Below are positions 30,182-39,234 of a stretch of DNA of 64,000 nt, in pieces. Both the position numbers and the translations under genes were made by a program. The DNA is from Candidatus Dechloromonas phosphorivorans (lineage in GTDB: Bacteria > Pseudomonadota > Gammaproteobacteria > Burkholderiales > Rhodocyclaceae). The notes below the pieces were generated by a model, which was not told the origin of the DNA, ran no database searches, and worked only from the letters and a program-made list of their open reading frames with translations. The stretch covers positions 27,455 to 91,454 of the forward strand of contig JADJMS010000002.1 in NCBI GenBank assembly GCA_016709495.1, in the 5' to 3' direction. How positions within the stretch are numbered: position 1 is the stretch's first letter; each line of letters begins with the position of its first letter.

Positions 30182-31540
30182 ATGAATATCGTTATTCTCG
30201 CTGCCGGCCAAGGCAAGCGCATGCACTCGAATTTACCCAAGGTTCTTCATCCGATAGCCGGTAAGGCGCTGGCGCAGCATGTGATTGAGACAGCTCGCAC
30301 ACTGGCGCCGCAAAAACTGGTGGTGGTTTTTGGTCACGGCGGTGAAGTGGTTCGGTCAACGCTGGATTCATCCGACATTTCCTGGGCCAAACAGGAGCCG
30401 CAACTTGGTACGGGACATGCCGTAGCGCAAGCGCTTCCGTCGATCACAACAGAAGGGCAGACGCTGGTCCTTTATGGTGATGTTCCGCTGACCAAGGCGA
30501 CAACCTTGAAGCGGCTGTTGCAGGCAGGAAAGGATGGTCTTTCCATTCTGACGGTCGAAATGGCAAATCCGACTGGCTATGGCCGGATCGTTCGTGATGC
30601 AGCAGGCAAGGTGTTACGCATTGTCGAAGAGAAAGATGCCACTACCGATGAGAAACTTATTCGCGAGGTGAATACAGGCATTATGGCAATTCCATCAGTG
30701 CGCTTGGCCGACTGGCTGGGCGGTTTGTCGAACAAGAATGCCCAAGGTGAGTATTACCTGACCGATATTGTTGCGCTTGCCGTGGCTGAAGGCGTCCCGG
30801 TTCATACGGCACAACCGGATGGCGAATGGGAAGTGCTGGGCGTCAACAGCAAGGTACAACTGGCGGAACTGGAACGTGTGCATCAACGCAATATGGCCGA
30901 TGCCATGCTGGTCGGTGGTGTTCGACTGGCCGACCCGAACCGGATTGATGTACGCGGCGAAGTAACTTATGGGCGCGATGTTTCCATTGATGTCGGTTGC
31001 GTTTTCGAAGGTAAGGTCGAATTGGGTGACGCGGTCGAAGTGGGGCCGTACTGCATTTTGAAGAACGTCAAAGTCGGTGCCGGCACAAGGATCGCCGCCT
31101 TCTGCCATTTTGACGAAGCCGTTATCGGCCCGGATGGCGTGCTTGGCCCTTACGCACGTTTACGTCCTGGTACAGAACTTGGCCCTGAAGTGCATATTGG
31201 CAACTTCGTCGAGGTCAAAAAAAGCAAGATTGCAGCCCAATCGAAGGCCAATCATCTCGCTTATATCGGCGATGCTGAAATCGGCCAACGGGTAAATGTG
31301 GGCGCCGGCACGATTACCTGCAATTACGACGGCGCCAACAAACACCTGACGATTATCGAGGATGATGTCTTTATCGGCTCGGATACCCAATTGGTTGCAC
31401 CTGTTACCGTTGGGCGCGGCGCAACCCTTGGTGCTGGGACAACCCTGACAAAAAATGCACCGCCTGACTCCTTGACCGTATCGCGTTCCAAGCAGATGAC
31501 CTTGGCCGGCTGGGAAAGGCCTAAAAAGGTTAAGAAATAA
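30182..31540 (+). CDS. glmU: bifunctional N-acetylglucosamine-1-phosphate uridyltransferase / glucosamine-1-phosphate acetyltransferase
   Basis: Makes UDP-GlcNAc for peptidoglycan and LPS. N-terminal pyrophosphorylase motif LAAGQGKRMHSNLPKVLH, then GTGHAVAQAL, LYGDVPL, and a C-terminal left-handed beta-helix of hexapeptide repeats. These include the acetyltransferase residues around RLRPGTEL, FVEVKKS, KANHLAYIGD and NVGAGTITCNYDGANKH. 452 residues, the normal length. Its stop overlaps the next ATG (TAATG). Confidence 0.96.
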   Translation: MNIVILAAGQGKRMHSNLPKVLHPIAGKALAQHVIETARTLAPQKLVVVFGHGGEVVRSTLDSSDISWAKQEPQLGTGHAVAQALPSITTEGQTLVLYGDVPLTKATTLKRLLQAGKDGLSILTVEMANPTGYGRIVRDAAGKVLRIVEEKDATTDEKLIREVNTGIMAIPSVRLADWLGGLSNKNAQGEYYLTDIVALAVAEGVPVHTAQPDGEWEVLGVNSKVQLAELERVHQRNMADAMLVGGVRLADPNRIDVRGEVTYGRDVSIDVGCVFEGKVELGDAVEVGPYCILKNVKVGAGTRIAAFCHFDEAVIGPDGVLGPYARLRPGTELGPEVHIGNFVEVKKSKIAAQSKANHLAYIGDAEIGQRVNVGAGTITCNYDGANKHLTIIEDDVFIGSDTQLVAPVTVGRGATLGAGTTLTKNAPPDSLTVSRSKQMTLAGWERPKKVKK

Positions 31541-31845
31541 TGGATGCCAGCTTTACTGCGTTTGTTATGGTGATAGCGCTTCTGGTTGCCGTTGGTGCTT
31601 CGTTGCTTTTGGTCGGCTATTTCGGCACTCTGCCAGCCTCTTTTACCTTTGGCTGGAAAAACTGGGTACCGACATTGTTCCTTCCCGTGATCGGTCCGCT
31701 CTGGTTTACCTGGCGGCACTGGAGTGATTTTTCACGGCCAGGAAAACAGTTATTTGCTGGCGTCACCTTGATACTTATCGCCATCCTGATTCTCTATAAA
31801 GGCGGCCCATACATCATCGACAGGATGTCTGTAGGCGTAAAATAA
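31540..31845 (+). CDS. small hypothetical inner-membrane protein
   Basis: 101 residues with three predicted membrane helices (about 7-28, 42-60 and 72-88) joined by short loops containing WKNW and WFTWRHWSDFSRPGK. No family recognised. The start codon overlaps the glmU stop by one base, so the two are co-translated, and it lies just before the EF-G paralogue. Role unknown; the coupling hints at a cell-envelope function but this is inference. Confidence 0.7.
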   Translation: MDASFTAFVMVIALLVAVGASLLLVGYFGTLPASFTFGWKNWVPTLFLPVIGPLWFTWRHWSDFSRPGKQLFAGVTLILIAILILYKGGPYIIDRMSVGVK

Positions 31846-31882
31846 TCGCTCGGTAATTTCTAATAAGTTCAGGGAGAATAAG

Positions 31883-33934
31883 ATGTCCAAGTACACCACC
31901 GAGGCTCTTCGTTCCATTGCGCTGGTTGGTCATGGCGCTGCTGGCAAGACCAGTCTGGCCGAAGCTTTGCTGTTTGCGACCGGCGCCATTTCCGCCAAGG
32001 GCAGTGTCGAAAAAGGCAGCACGGTTTGTGATTTTGATGCACAGGAGAAGGAAGCCGGGCACTCCCTGAATTCGGCCATTGTTAATTTTGGCCATGAAAA
32101 CACCCACATCCATTTGATTGATACGCCAGGCTACCCGGACTTTGCTGGGCAGTCGATTGCGGCTCTGGCCGGGGTCGAAACGGCAATTGTTGTGGTGAAC
32201 GCGCAAACTGGCGTCGAATTGATGACCGAGCGCATGATGCGCCATGCTGCCGAGCGCAAATTGTGCCGGATGATCGTAATCAACAAGATTGATGCAGACA
32301 ACCTCGACTTGCCGGGGTTGGTGGCGAATATTCGCGAACGCTTTGGCAAGCAGTGCATGCTGCTTGACCTGCCAGCGCATGGTGCGGCTGATGTGGTTGA
32401 AGTGCTGGAACATGCTGCCGGTGATGCTGATTTTGAGTCAGTTGCGGCAGCACACCGCGCCTTAATCGACCAGATCGTCGAGGAAGATGAAGATTTGCTG
32501 GCACAGTATCTTGAAGATGGCGCCGACCCCAGCGCGGCAGCATTGCACGCTCCCTTTGAGAAGGCGCTGCGTGAAGGACATCTGATTCCGATCCTGTTTG
32601 TTTCCGCCAAAACAGGTGCTGGCATCAAGGAATTACTGCATGTGCTGGCTTCGCTGGCGCCAAATCCTGCCGAAGGCAACCCGCCGCCGTTCTACAAGGG
32701 CGAGCCGGGCGACAAGACTGAGCCATTCCAAGCCGACCCGGATGCGAGCAAGCATGTGCTAGCCCACGTTTTCAAAGTGGTTGCTGACCCGTATATGGGC
32801 AAGATCGGTGTCTTCCGCGTCCATCAGGGCACGATGAAGAAGGATATGCAACTCTTTGTCGGCGACAGCAAGCGCCCGTTCAAGGTCGCGCATCTTTACC
32901 AGTTGCAGGGTAAGGAATCGGTTGAGGTCGATGAACTGGTGCCGGGTGATATTGGCGCGATTGCCAAGGTTGAGGAAATTGATTTCGATTGCGTGCTGCA
33001 CGACTCGCACGACGAAGACCACATTCATCTGGTTCCGCTGGAGTTCCCGAAGCCGATGGCTGGGCTGGCGGTTGAGACGAAGAAAAAGGGCGATGAGCAG
33101 CGTCTGTTCGACATCCTCAACAAACTGGCGGTCGAAGATCCGACCTTTGTGGTTGAGCGTCACCCGACCAGTAATGAAACCGTGATCCGTGGCTTGGGCG
33201 AGATTCACCTCAAGTCCAAGCTGGAAAAAATGGCCAGCCAGTACAAACTGGAAGTGGACACCAAGCCGCCGCGCATCCCCTACCGCGAAACCATTACCGG
33301 CTCAGCCGAAGGCATCCATCGCCACAAGAAACAAAGCGGTGGCGCCGGGCAATTTGGCGAGGTCCATCTGCGGATTGAGCCGAAAGAACGTGGCGAGGGT
33401 TTTGAATTTGTTGATGCAGTTAAAGGTGGCGTAATTCCCGGCGTTTTCATGGCTGCGGTTGAAAAGGGAGTACGTCAGGGCCTGGAAGGCGGTGTCGTCG
33501 CGGGTTATGCGGTCGACGACCTGAAAGTCACCGTTTTCGATGGCAAGACGCATGCGGTGGATGGCAAGGAAGTCGCCTTTGTCATGGCTGGCCGCAAGGC
33601 GGTGATCGAGGCGATTCGTGCTGCCAAACCAATTGTCCTGGAACCTATCGTCAATATCGAAATCATCGTACCGGAAGGCGCGATTGGCGATTTGACCGGT
33701 GACTTGTCCAGCCGTCGTGGCCACATTACCGGCACGGATGGGCGTGGGCATGGTCTGGCTGCGATCAGCGGCGAAGTACCGATGGCTGAGTTGAACGACT
33801 ATCAGTCACGCCTGAAATCACTGACCGGTGGTCAGGGCAGCTACACCATCGAATTTGCTCGTTATTCAGCGGTGCCACCGAATGTGCAGCAGCAGATGGC
33901 GAGCAAATTCCAGTTGCACGACGAAGACGAGTAA
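31883..33934 (+). CDS. fusA: elongation factor G-like protein (FusA2 type)
   Basis: Translational GTPase of EF-G architecture, 683 residues: G domain with P-loop GHGAAGKTSLAEALL, switch II DTPGYPDF and NKID. Then come domain II, domain III/IV with GLGEIHLKSKLEKM and the EF-G signature in the loop of domain IV (HKKQSGGAGQFGEV), and domain V (EPIVNIEIIVPE, SSRRGHITG). Switch II has Tyr where canonical EF-G has the catalytic His of DTPGHVDF. It stands outside the str operon, so it is probably a second EF-G paralogue rather than the housekeeping one. Strong AGGGAGA ribosome site before the ATG. Confidence 0.88.
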   Translation: MSKYTTEALRSIALVGHGAAGKTSLAEALLFATGAISAKGSVEKGSTVCDFDAQEKEAGHSLNSAIVNFGHENTHIHLIDTPGYPDFAGQSIAALAGVETAIVVVNAQTGVELMTERMMRHAAERKLCRMIVINKIDADNLDLPGLVANIRERFGKQCMLLDLPAHGAADVVEVLEHAAGDADFESVAAAHRALIDQIVEEDEDLLAQYLEDGADPSAAALHAPFEKALREGHLIPILFVSAKTGAGIKELLHVLASLAPNPAEGNPPPFYKGEPGDKTEPFQADPDASKHVLAHVFKVVADPYMGKIGVFRVHQGTMKKDMQLFVGDSKRPFKVAHLYQLQGKESVEVDELVPGDIGAIAKVEEIDFDCVLHDSHDEDHIHLVPLEFPKPMAGLAVETKKKGDEQRLFDILNKLAVEDPTFVVERHPTSNETVIRGLGEIHLKSKLEKMASQYKLEVDTKPPRIPYRETITGSAEGIHRHKKQSGGAGQFGEVHLRIEPKERGEGFEFVDAVKGGVIPGVFMAAVEKGVRQGLEGGVVAGYAVDDLKVTVFDGKTHAVDGKEVAFVMAGRKAVIEAIRAAKPIVLEPIVNIEIIVPEGAIGDLTGDLSSRRGHITGTDGRGHGLAAISGEVPMAELNDYQSRLKSLTGGQGSYTIEFARYSAVPPNVQQQMASKFQLHDEDE

Positions 33935-33955
33935 CACTTAATTATTTCTTGACTG

Positions 33956-33989
33956 TACCCTGCAACCTAAAAACTGCAGGGTATTTTTT
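33956..33989 (+). terminator. terminator after the EF-G gene
   Basis: Hairpin TACCCTGCA/TGCAGGGTA followed by T-rich tract (ATTTTTTC), 20 bases after the stop codon. Confidence 0.8.
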
Positions 33990-34050
33990 CGACTTGAAAT
34001 AGCAAACGCAAAATATCAACTTTATCGCGTAAGTAATCAAACTCACTAGC

Positions 34051-34084
34051 AACGAAAAAGCCGGTAACTGCCGGCTTTTTCGTT
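34051..34084. terminator. bidirectional terminator between EF-G and the Ig-like lipoprotein gene
   Basis: Perfect 14-base inverted repeat (AACGAAAAAGCCGG / CCGGCTTTTTCGTT, loop TAACTG) with A- and T-tracts on both sides. It sits 17 bases from the stop of the convergent lipoprotein gene. Confidence 0.85.
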
Positions 34085-34100
34085 GTGTTGACCGAAGCAA

Positions 34101-36052
34101 TCAATACAGATAGGGTGAATTTGGAATCCGACAAGGACCAATATCACCTTCAAGTGCCGGCAATCTGAATACAGACTCACCAACGGTTTCTGTACCGAGC
34201 ACGATCACGCTAGCGCGTATCCGGGCAAAAATCCACAACGCATTTGATTTTGTGTAGGTAAGATTAAAAGTTGCTACGCCACTTGCATCAGTTGTTACCG
34301 TTGATGGCAAGGTGCCTGAAGCAGAATTTGGCGGTGTTAATTTGCCATCACTGGTGCTGGCTACGCCACTGGTACTCAACAATCCAGTAACACCAAGCGG
34401 GAAAGGGATTCGCAAGCCATCCTCACCAGGGTCCAGTGCCTGATTTTCGTTGCTGTCTTCATTTAAGAAATCACCGTAACCACTGGTTACATCACAACCA
34501 CGGCCTTCCGCATTAAAGGAAACAGGGAAAGAACTTAGCGATACTTTGGCTCCGACAACTGAGTTACCGTTGGAATCAGCGACCACAACAGAAATCGGCA
34601 TAATATATAAGGAATTGTTGCCCCCCACCTCCGTAACAGTAGAGCGCCCAATGCTTACCGAACCAGCCGTCCCACCAATGGTCAGCTTCGCATCATCTCC
34701 AGAAGGAGCGATACTGGTGGTGAGTGATTTACCCACAACAGAAGCTCGGATAACGACACCGCCTGTAGTGGACGACAGGGAACCAGCAGTAAAGGTCGAT
34801 TTAGCTTGACCGAGCACTTGGCCGGAACTCGTCGTGCCTGCAGTCATGACAATGGCTGGCGAAACAGTTTCTCCGACACCAGTGTTCTTGATAATTTCGA
34901 AGGCAACAGGTGCATCACCAACCGGATTGCCTGACAGATCAGTTACGGTTGCGATAAGCGTAGATATACCGCTGGTCGATCCCAGTGTTTGCGGAACGAC
35001 AGTGGGCGTTGCCTGAATAGTGATTCTGTAAGCATTTGCAAGACTAGCAGAGAACGCAACAGTCATTTTATCTACTGTTGAAGGCTTGGCTTCATCGTAA
35101 ATTTGAACCGTAGCCACCCCGGCTATTGATGCTTTAAGGTCAGCACTAACTGTCTTTTTGTCTGGGTCAACGGCCTTGGTAATTGTGTTGCGACCTGTTG
35201 AATCCCAGCCACCCAAAGACGAAACGAAGGTAACGCTACTGGATGATGGCGCCTGAACAGTAATGGTAAGCGGTGTTTCAAGGCTAGCTGAGGCTGATTT
35301 GCTTGGATGTGAGGTAATCAGGAACCACAGCCCCTGGCGATGAGGTGACCACATATTCAGCAGTTGTTGCCTTTTCACCGGCGCCGGTTGCTGTTACAAC
35401 GGCTGTTCCCGGCGTTGCACCTTTCACTGTAACAACCAACTGCCCACTACTGTTGGTCTTGCCAGAATCAGGGGAGAGGGTTACCGAACCAGAGCCTGAG
35501 GAGGCAAAACTGACCGTTGTATTCGCCAGTGGATTACCGGAGGCATCCTTAAGGGTAGCCGTCACGGTAGAACTGGTTCCATCAACAACGAGATTGGTCG
35601 CAGCCGAGGTAACACTGATTGTGGCACCGTTGATCACTACAGGAATTTGCTGGTTGACTGAACCAACAGAAGCTGTGATAGTGGCTGTACGGCTACTGGG
35701 ATCTGCTGAACCAGCGGTGAAGGTCACAGTTGCGGCACCATCGGTGCCAGCAGTCACTGATCCAGCTGACAAAGCACCGGAGTCTGCCTTGAAAGTAATG
35801 ACAGCTTTAGCTATAGCAGCATGATCTGCATCCAATGCTGTTGCCTTGACCGTGGTGGAGTCACTACCGTCAGATTTAATCTTGGATTGGCTGGTGGTCA
35901 GGAGAATCGATGCGACCGGTTTTACTGGTGGTTGTCGTTGATGAAGAACTGCTACTCCCCCCACCGCCGCCGCCACCGCCGCAACCACCCACGAGCAAGA
36001 CTGCCGAGGCTAATGCGACACCCAAAGCATTTCTGAGATTGAAAATTTTCAT
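34101..36052 (-). CDS. Ig-like (Big_1/invasin-type) surface lipoprotein, two frameshifts
   Basis: Signal peptide MKIFNLRNALGVALASAVLL with lipobox VGGC, then eight glycines and a Ser/Thr run, a flexible tether after the acylated Cys. It is followed by tandem bacterial Ig-like domains with the pattern S-x-V-T-A-T-L-K-D-A-S-G-N-P-L-A-N-T-T-V. Three or four domains can be traced, with a more divergent C-terminus containing Cys in GRGCDVTSGYGDF and GPCRIPNSPYLY. Two one-base insertions break the frame, near 35925-35935 and at 35321-35322. The corrected length is 649 residues. Likely exported to the outer membrane surface; adhesion is a family-based guess. Confidence 0.8.
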
Positions 36053-36153
36053 TGTTGAGTTCCCAATACGGTTGTCGAAATAGCGACCGGTAATCAAAGG
36101 TGCTAACCGCAGAGCGGTTCAGCAGATCTGGATAACAAAAAATATGCAAAGGG

Positions 36154-36182
36154 ATTCTACAGACGAGGTTTGTATACGACAA
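36154..36182 (-). promoter_or_regulatory. putative sigma-70 promoter of the Ig-like lipoprotein
   Basis: On the minus strand, TTGTCG (36182-36177) and TAGAAT (36159-36154) are separated by 17 bases, about 100 bases before the ATG at 36052. The rest of the 237-base gap to the regulator gene shows no ORF. Confidence 0.4.
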
Positions 36183-36289
36183 GCGTGAAACCCACAAAAA
36201 TTTGCGAATTTTTAGGAATTTTTGCTTACTTATTAAAGTCTTGCCTTCGATTCTTTGTGTATTTTGTTGGGGTCTAGCATCGTTTCCGC

Positions 36290-37060
36290 TCATTCTTTGC
36301 CAAGTGCATGGTGTGGTGGCTCAAATGGCGCAGATCCGGACTCGCTAAACCAATTGACCGTGGCAAGAAACAAATACCCGGCCCCATAAACTGTCTTGAT
36401 AAAAGCAGGACTGTTGGTGTTCGGTTCCAGTTTGCGACGCAAGCGGGAAATTCGGACGTCGATACTGCGATCAGTAGGTGACAAGTCGCGGCTACCCATC
36501 AATTGTTCACGTTGCAATATGCGGTTCGGGCTGCTGACAAAGGCGCGCAGCAAATCGGCCTCGGCTGTACTGATTACCAGATCCTCCCCGCCAGGAGCGG
36601 TCAGCGTGTTGTTGCCTGTGTTGAAGCGCCAACCGGAAAACTCGGCAATCTGCCGGGCATTGCCACTGTTACTTGCTTCCCGGCGGCGCAAGATGCTGCG
36701 CACGCGGGCGACCAGTTCGCGCGGCTCAAACGGCTTCAGCACATAGTCATCGGCACCCAACTCAAGGCCCATGACGCGGTCGCTGACATGGGCACGGCCA
36801 GTCAGGATCATGATGCCGCAAGCCGATTGAGCGCGCACGCGCTGCATGACTTCGATTCCATCCATGTCCGGCAGACCGAGATCAATGATGCAGAGATCCG
36901 GCGACAAAGCGCGCAAGCGGCGCAATAAATCGCTCGCGCTGCGGCACCAGGCGGTTTTAAAGCCAAAATCGGCCAATACCTGCTCGATAATTTTGGCGAC
37001 ATCCGGATCATCTTCAACGATAGCGATCAGTTTATGGGCATCTTCCTGTGGTTGTTTCAT
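36290..37060 (-). CDS. response regulator, OmpR/PhoB family
   Basis: 256 residues: receiver domain with the acidic pocket EDD (16-18), phospho-acceptor Asp60 (CIIDLGLPDMDG) and Lys in LKPFEPRELVARV. A winged-helix DNA-binding domain follows (about 145-230) with RSIDVRISRLRRKLE and IKTVYGAGYLF. An extra tail of about 25 residues follows the wing. Its ATG overlaps the stop of the kinase upstream by four bases, so the two form a pair. Target unknown. Confidence 0.9.
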   Translation of the reverse strand: MKQPQEDAHKLIAIVEDDPDVAKIIEQVLADFGFKTAWCRSASDLLRRLRALSPDLCIIDLGLPDMDGIEVMQRVRAQSACGIMILTGRAHVSDRVMGLELGADDYVLKPFEPRELVARVRSILRRREASNSGNARQIAEFSGWRFNTGNNTLTAPGGEDLVISTAEADLLRAFVSSPNRILQREQLMGSRDLSPTDRSIDVRISRLRRKLEPNTNSPAFIKTVYGAGYLFLATVNWFSESGSAPFEPPHHALGKE

Positions 37061-39075
37061 GTAGCTGTCCTGCTTGTTTGTGAAATAGCGCGCGCCAAAT
37101 CCTGGCGCACGAAGGGCTTGCTGAGTACCGGCAATGCCGTATCACTGATGATCTCTTCGGTAAAACCGCTCATCAACACAATACGCATTTCCGGGCGCCC
37201 GGCCAGCACCCTGGCGGCCAGTTGCTGACCATTGATGCCGCCAGGCATGATGACGTCGCTGATCATCAGTGCAATATCCGGAATCTGGCCGATCATTTCC
37301 AAAGCTTGGTTGGCATTTTCTGCCTCGATCACCGGATAGCCAAGATCTATCAGTTGCTGACGAACAACGCGGCGTACATTTGGGTCATCCTCAACCAGCA
37401 AAACCAGTTCACCACCGTGCGCCAAGGGCACTTCGTCCTGTTCTGAACCACTTTCGGCTTCCGGTTGGGTCAGCGGCAAAACCATCAGGACAGTGCTGCC
37501 CTGCCCCGGCTGACTGCGGATCGAGATACCACCGCCCGATTGCTTGACGAAACCATAAGCCATAGCCAAGCCAAGTCCGCTACCCAAACCAAAACGCTTG
37601 GTGGTAAAAAAAGGTTCATAAACGCGCGCCAGTGTGGCTGCATCCATACCGCAACCGTTATCGGCCACTTCGATCATGGCATAGGAACCGGGACTAATTT
37701 CAAATGCCTCCGCTTCTGCATGCTCCAGCTCAACCGGGCGTGCAGCGATATGCAAGCGCCCGCCTTCCGGCATCGCATCGCGAGCATTCAGGGCAAAATT
37801 CAGCAAGGCACTTTCCAGCTGACCGGGATCGACCAAGGCATGAATCGAGGCACTGGCAAGATCAGTGGAGACGGCAATTGATTCCGGCACGGAGCGCCGA
37901 ACCAGTTTGCTCATGCCGGCAATCAGGCGACCGATGTCGACCGCTTGCGGCTCCAGCGGTTGCTGGCGTGAGAAGGTGAGCAAGCGCTTGATCAGTTGCA
38001 CGCCCCGGCGCGCGGATTGCAAGGCTGGCTCAACAAACTCATTAAGCTCATCATCGTTCGGGCGATGATCCTGCAAGGCAGCCAGGTTGCCGATAATGAC
38101 AGTGAGCAGATTATTGAAGTCGTGAGCAAGGCCGCCGGTCAACTGCCCGATTGCCTCCATTTTTTGCGCCTGAATCAGCGCCGCCTGCATGCGCTTTTGT
38201 TCGGTGATTTCGTAGGAAAAAACAAAGAAACCCAGCGTATCGCCTTCCGGCAAGGATTCAGGAACCAGCGTGCTGCGCGCAAAGACAGTTTGTCCGTTGC
38301 GCAACATTTGATATTCGTAAGTGACCTGTTGCCCGGACAATGCCTTACGCACCGGCTCGCGTACCTGGCTATAGACCTGTGGCCCGATCACGTCGCTAAC
38401 AGCACGGCCAGTGACACCGCCCTCGGGATGCCCATACCAGTTCGAGTAGCCCTTGTTAGCGTATTGGTAAACCTCGTTTCTATCGACGTAGCCAATCAGG
38501 ATCGGGATGGTGTCGTTAATCAGCCTGAGCCGCTCTTCGCTGCGCCTGAGAGCAGCGGCAATACGGGAATTATCGCTGTTGGCACGCATCAGATTGGCAT
38601 TTGCATTTTCGAGCTGAGCGGTTCGGCGACGCACCCGCTCATCGAGCTGGATATTCTGATGCTCGGTCAGGTTTTCGATATAGCGCTGTTCGGTTACATC
38701 GCTATATAGCGTGACAAAGCCTTTGTCGTGCAGCGGCTCCCCACGTAGCAGCAAGGTTTTTCCATTCGGACGCTGGCGTTCAGTAATGTGCGGCGCAAAG
38801 TTGGCAGCCGCCGCAACACGTTCAGCAACCTGGGCCTCGATATCACCCGGGCCATATTCACCTCGTTCAGCATTGTGACGAATAAAGCTCTCAAACGGAG
38901 CACCAACATAGGCCATTTCAGGCGGAAATTCGAGCAAGCGCAGAAAGGGGGCGTTCCACGCTACCAGGCGTAGATTGGCGTCAAAAACAGTGATCCCCTG
39001 GTCAAGCAGGTCGAGCCCGGACTGCAGCATTTCATAACGCTGAGTCGTATCGGGCGAAGTCTGCTTGGTATCCAT
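37057..39075 (-). CDS. hybrid histidine kinase with two PAS domains and C-terminal receiver
   Basis: 672 residues: PAS_7-like domain (about 15-130), a coiled segment, a second PAS (about 180-293), and HisKA with His318 in GGLAHDFNNLLTVIIGNL. The HATPase domain has N-box LLNFALNARDAMPEG, ADNGCGMD and GLGSGLGLAMAYG. A receiver domain with Asp607 (LMISDVIMPGG) ends the protein. No signal peptide or membrane helix is visible, so it should sense a cytosolic signal. The HDFNN H-box is the type common in hybrid PAS kinases. Coupled to the OmpR-type regulator downstream. Confidence 0.9.
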   Translation of the reverse strand: MDTKQTSPDTTQRYEMLQSGLDLLDQGITVFDANLRLVAWNAPFLRLLEFPPEMAYVGAPFESFIRHNAERGEYGPGDIEAQVAERVAAAANFAPHITERQRPNGKTLLLRGEPLHDKGFVTLYSDVTEQRYIENLTEHQNIQLDERVRRRTAQLENANANLMRANSDNSRIAAALRRSEERLRLINDTIPILIGYVDRNEVYQYANKGYSNWYGHPEGGVTGRAVSDVIGPQVYSQVREPVRKALSGQQVTYEYQMLRNGQTVFARSTLVPESLPEGDTLGFFVFSYEITEQKRMQAALIQAQKMEAIGQLTGGLAHDFNNLLTVIIGNLAALQDHRPNDDELNEFVEPALQSARRGVQLIKRLLTFSRQQPLEPQAVDIGRLIAGMSKLVRRSVPESIAVSTDLASASIHALVDPGQLESALLNFALNARDAMPEGGRLHIAARPVELEHAEAEAFEISPGSYAMIEVADNGCGMDAATLARVYEPFFTTKRFGLGSGLGLAMAYGFVKQSGGGISIRSQPGQGSTVLMVLPLTQPEAESGSEQDEVPLAHGGELVLLVEDDPNVRRVVRQQLIDLGYPVIEAENANQALEMIGQIPDIALMISDVIMPGGINGQQLAARVLAGRPEMRIVLMSGFTEEIISDTALPVLSKPFVRQDLARAISQTSRTAT

Positions 39076-39234
39076 ATGTCGATTCTACGGCACCTCGGTG
39101 GAGCACCTGCAACCTGCAATCATTCGTTACATTTGACCAATAATTGCGCAAAGGTGCCCTGTCATCCTCTATTAAAAATAGCCGTACCCATAAAACAAGA
39201 ACAGCACCTTCAACAGCATTGTGAGGAGACATTC

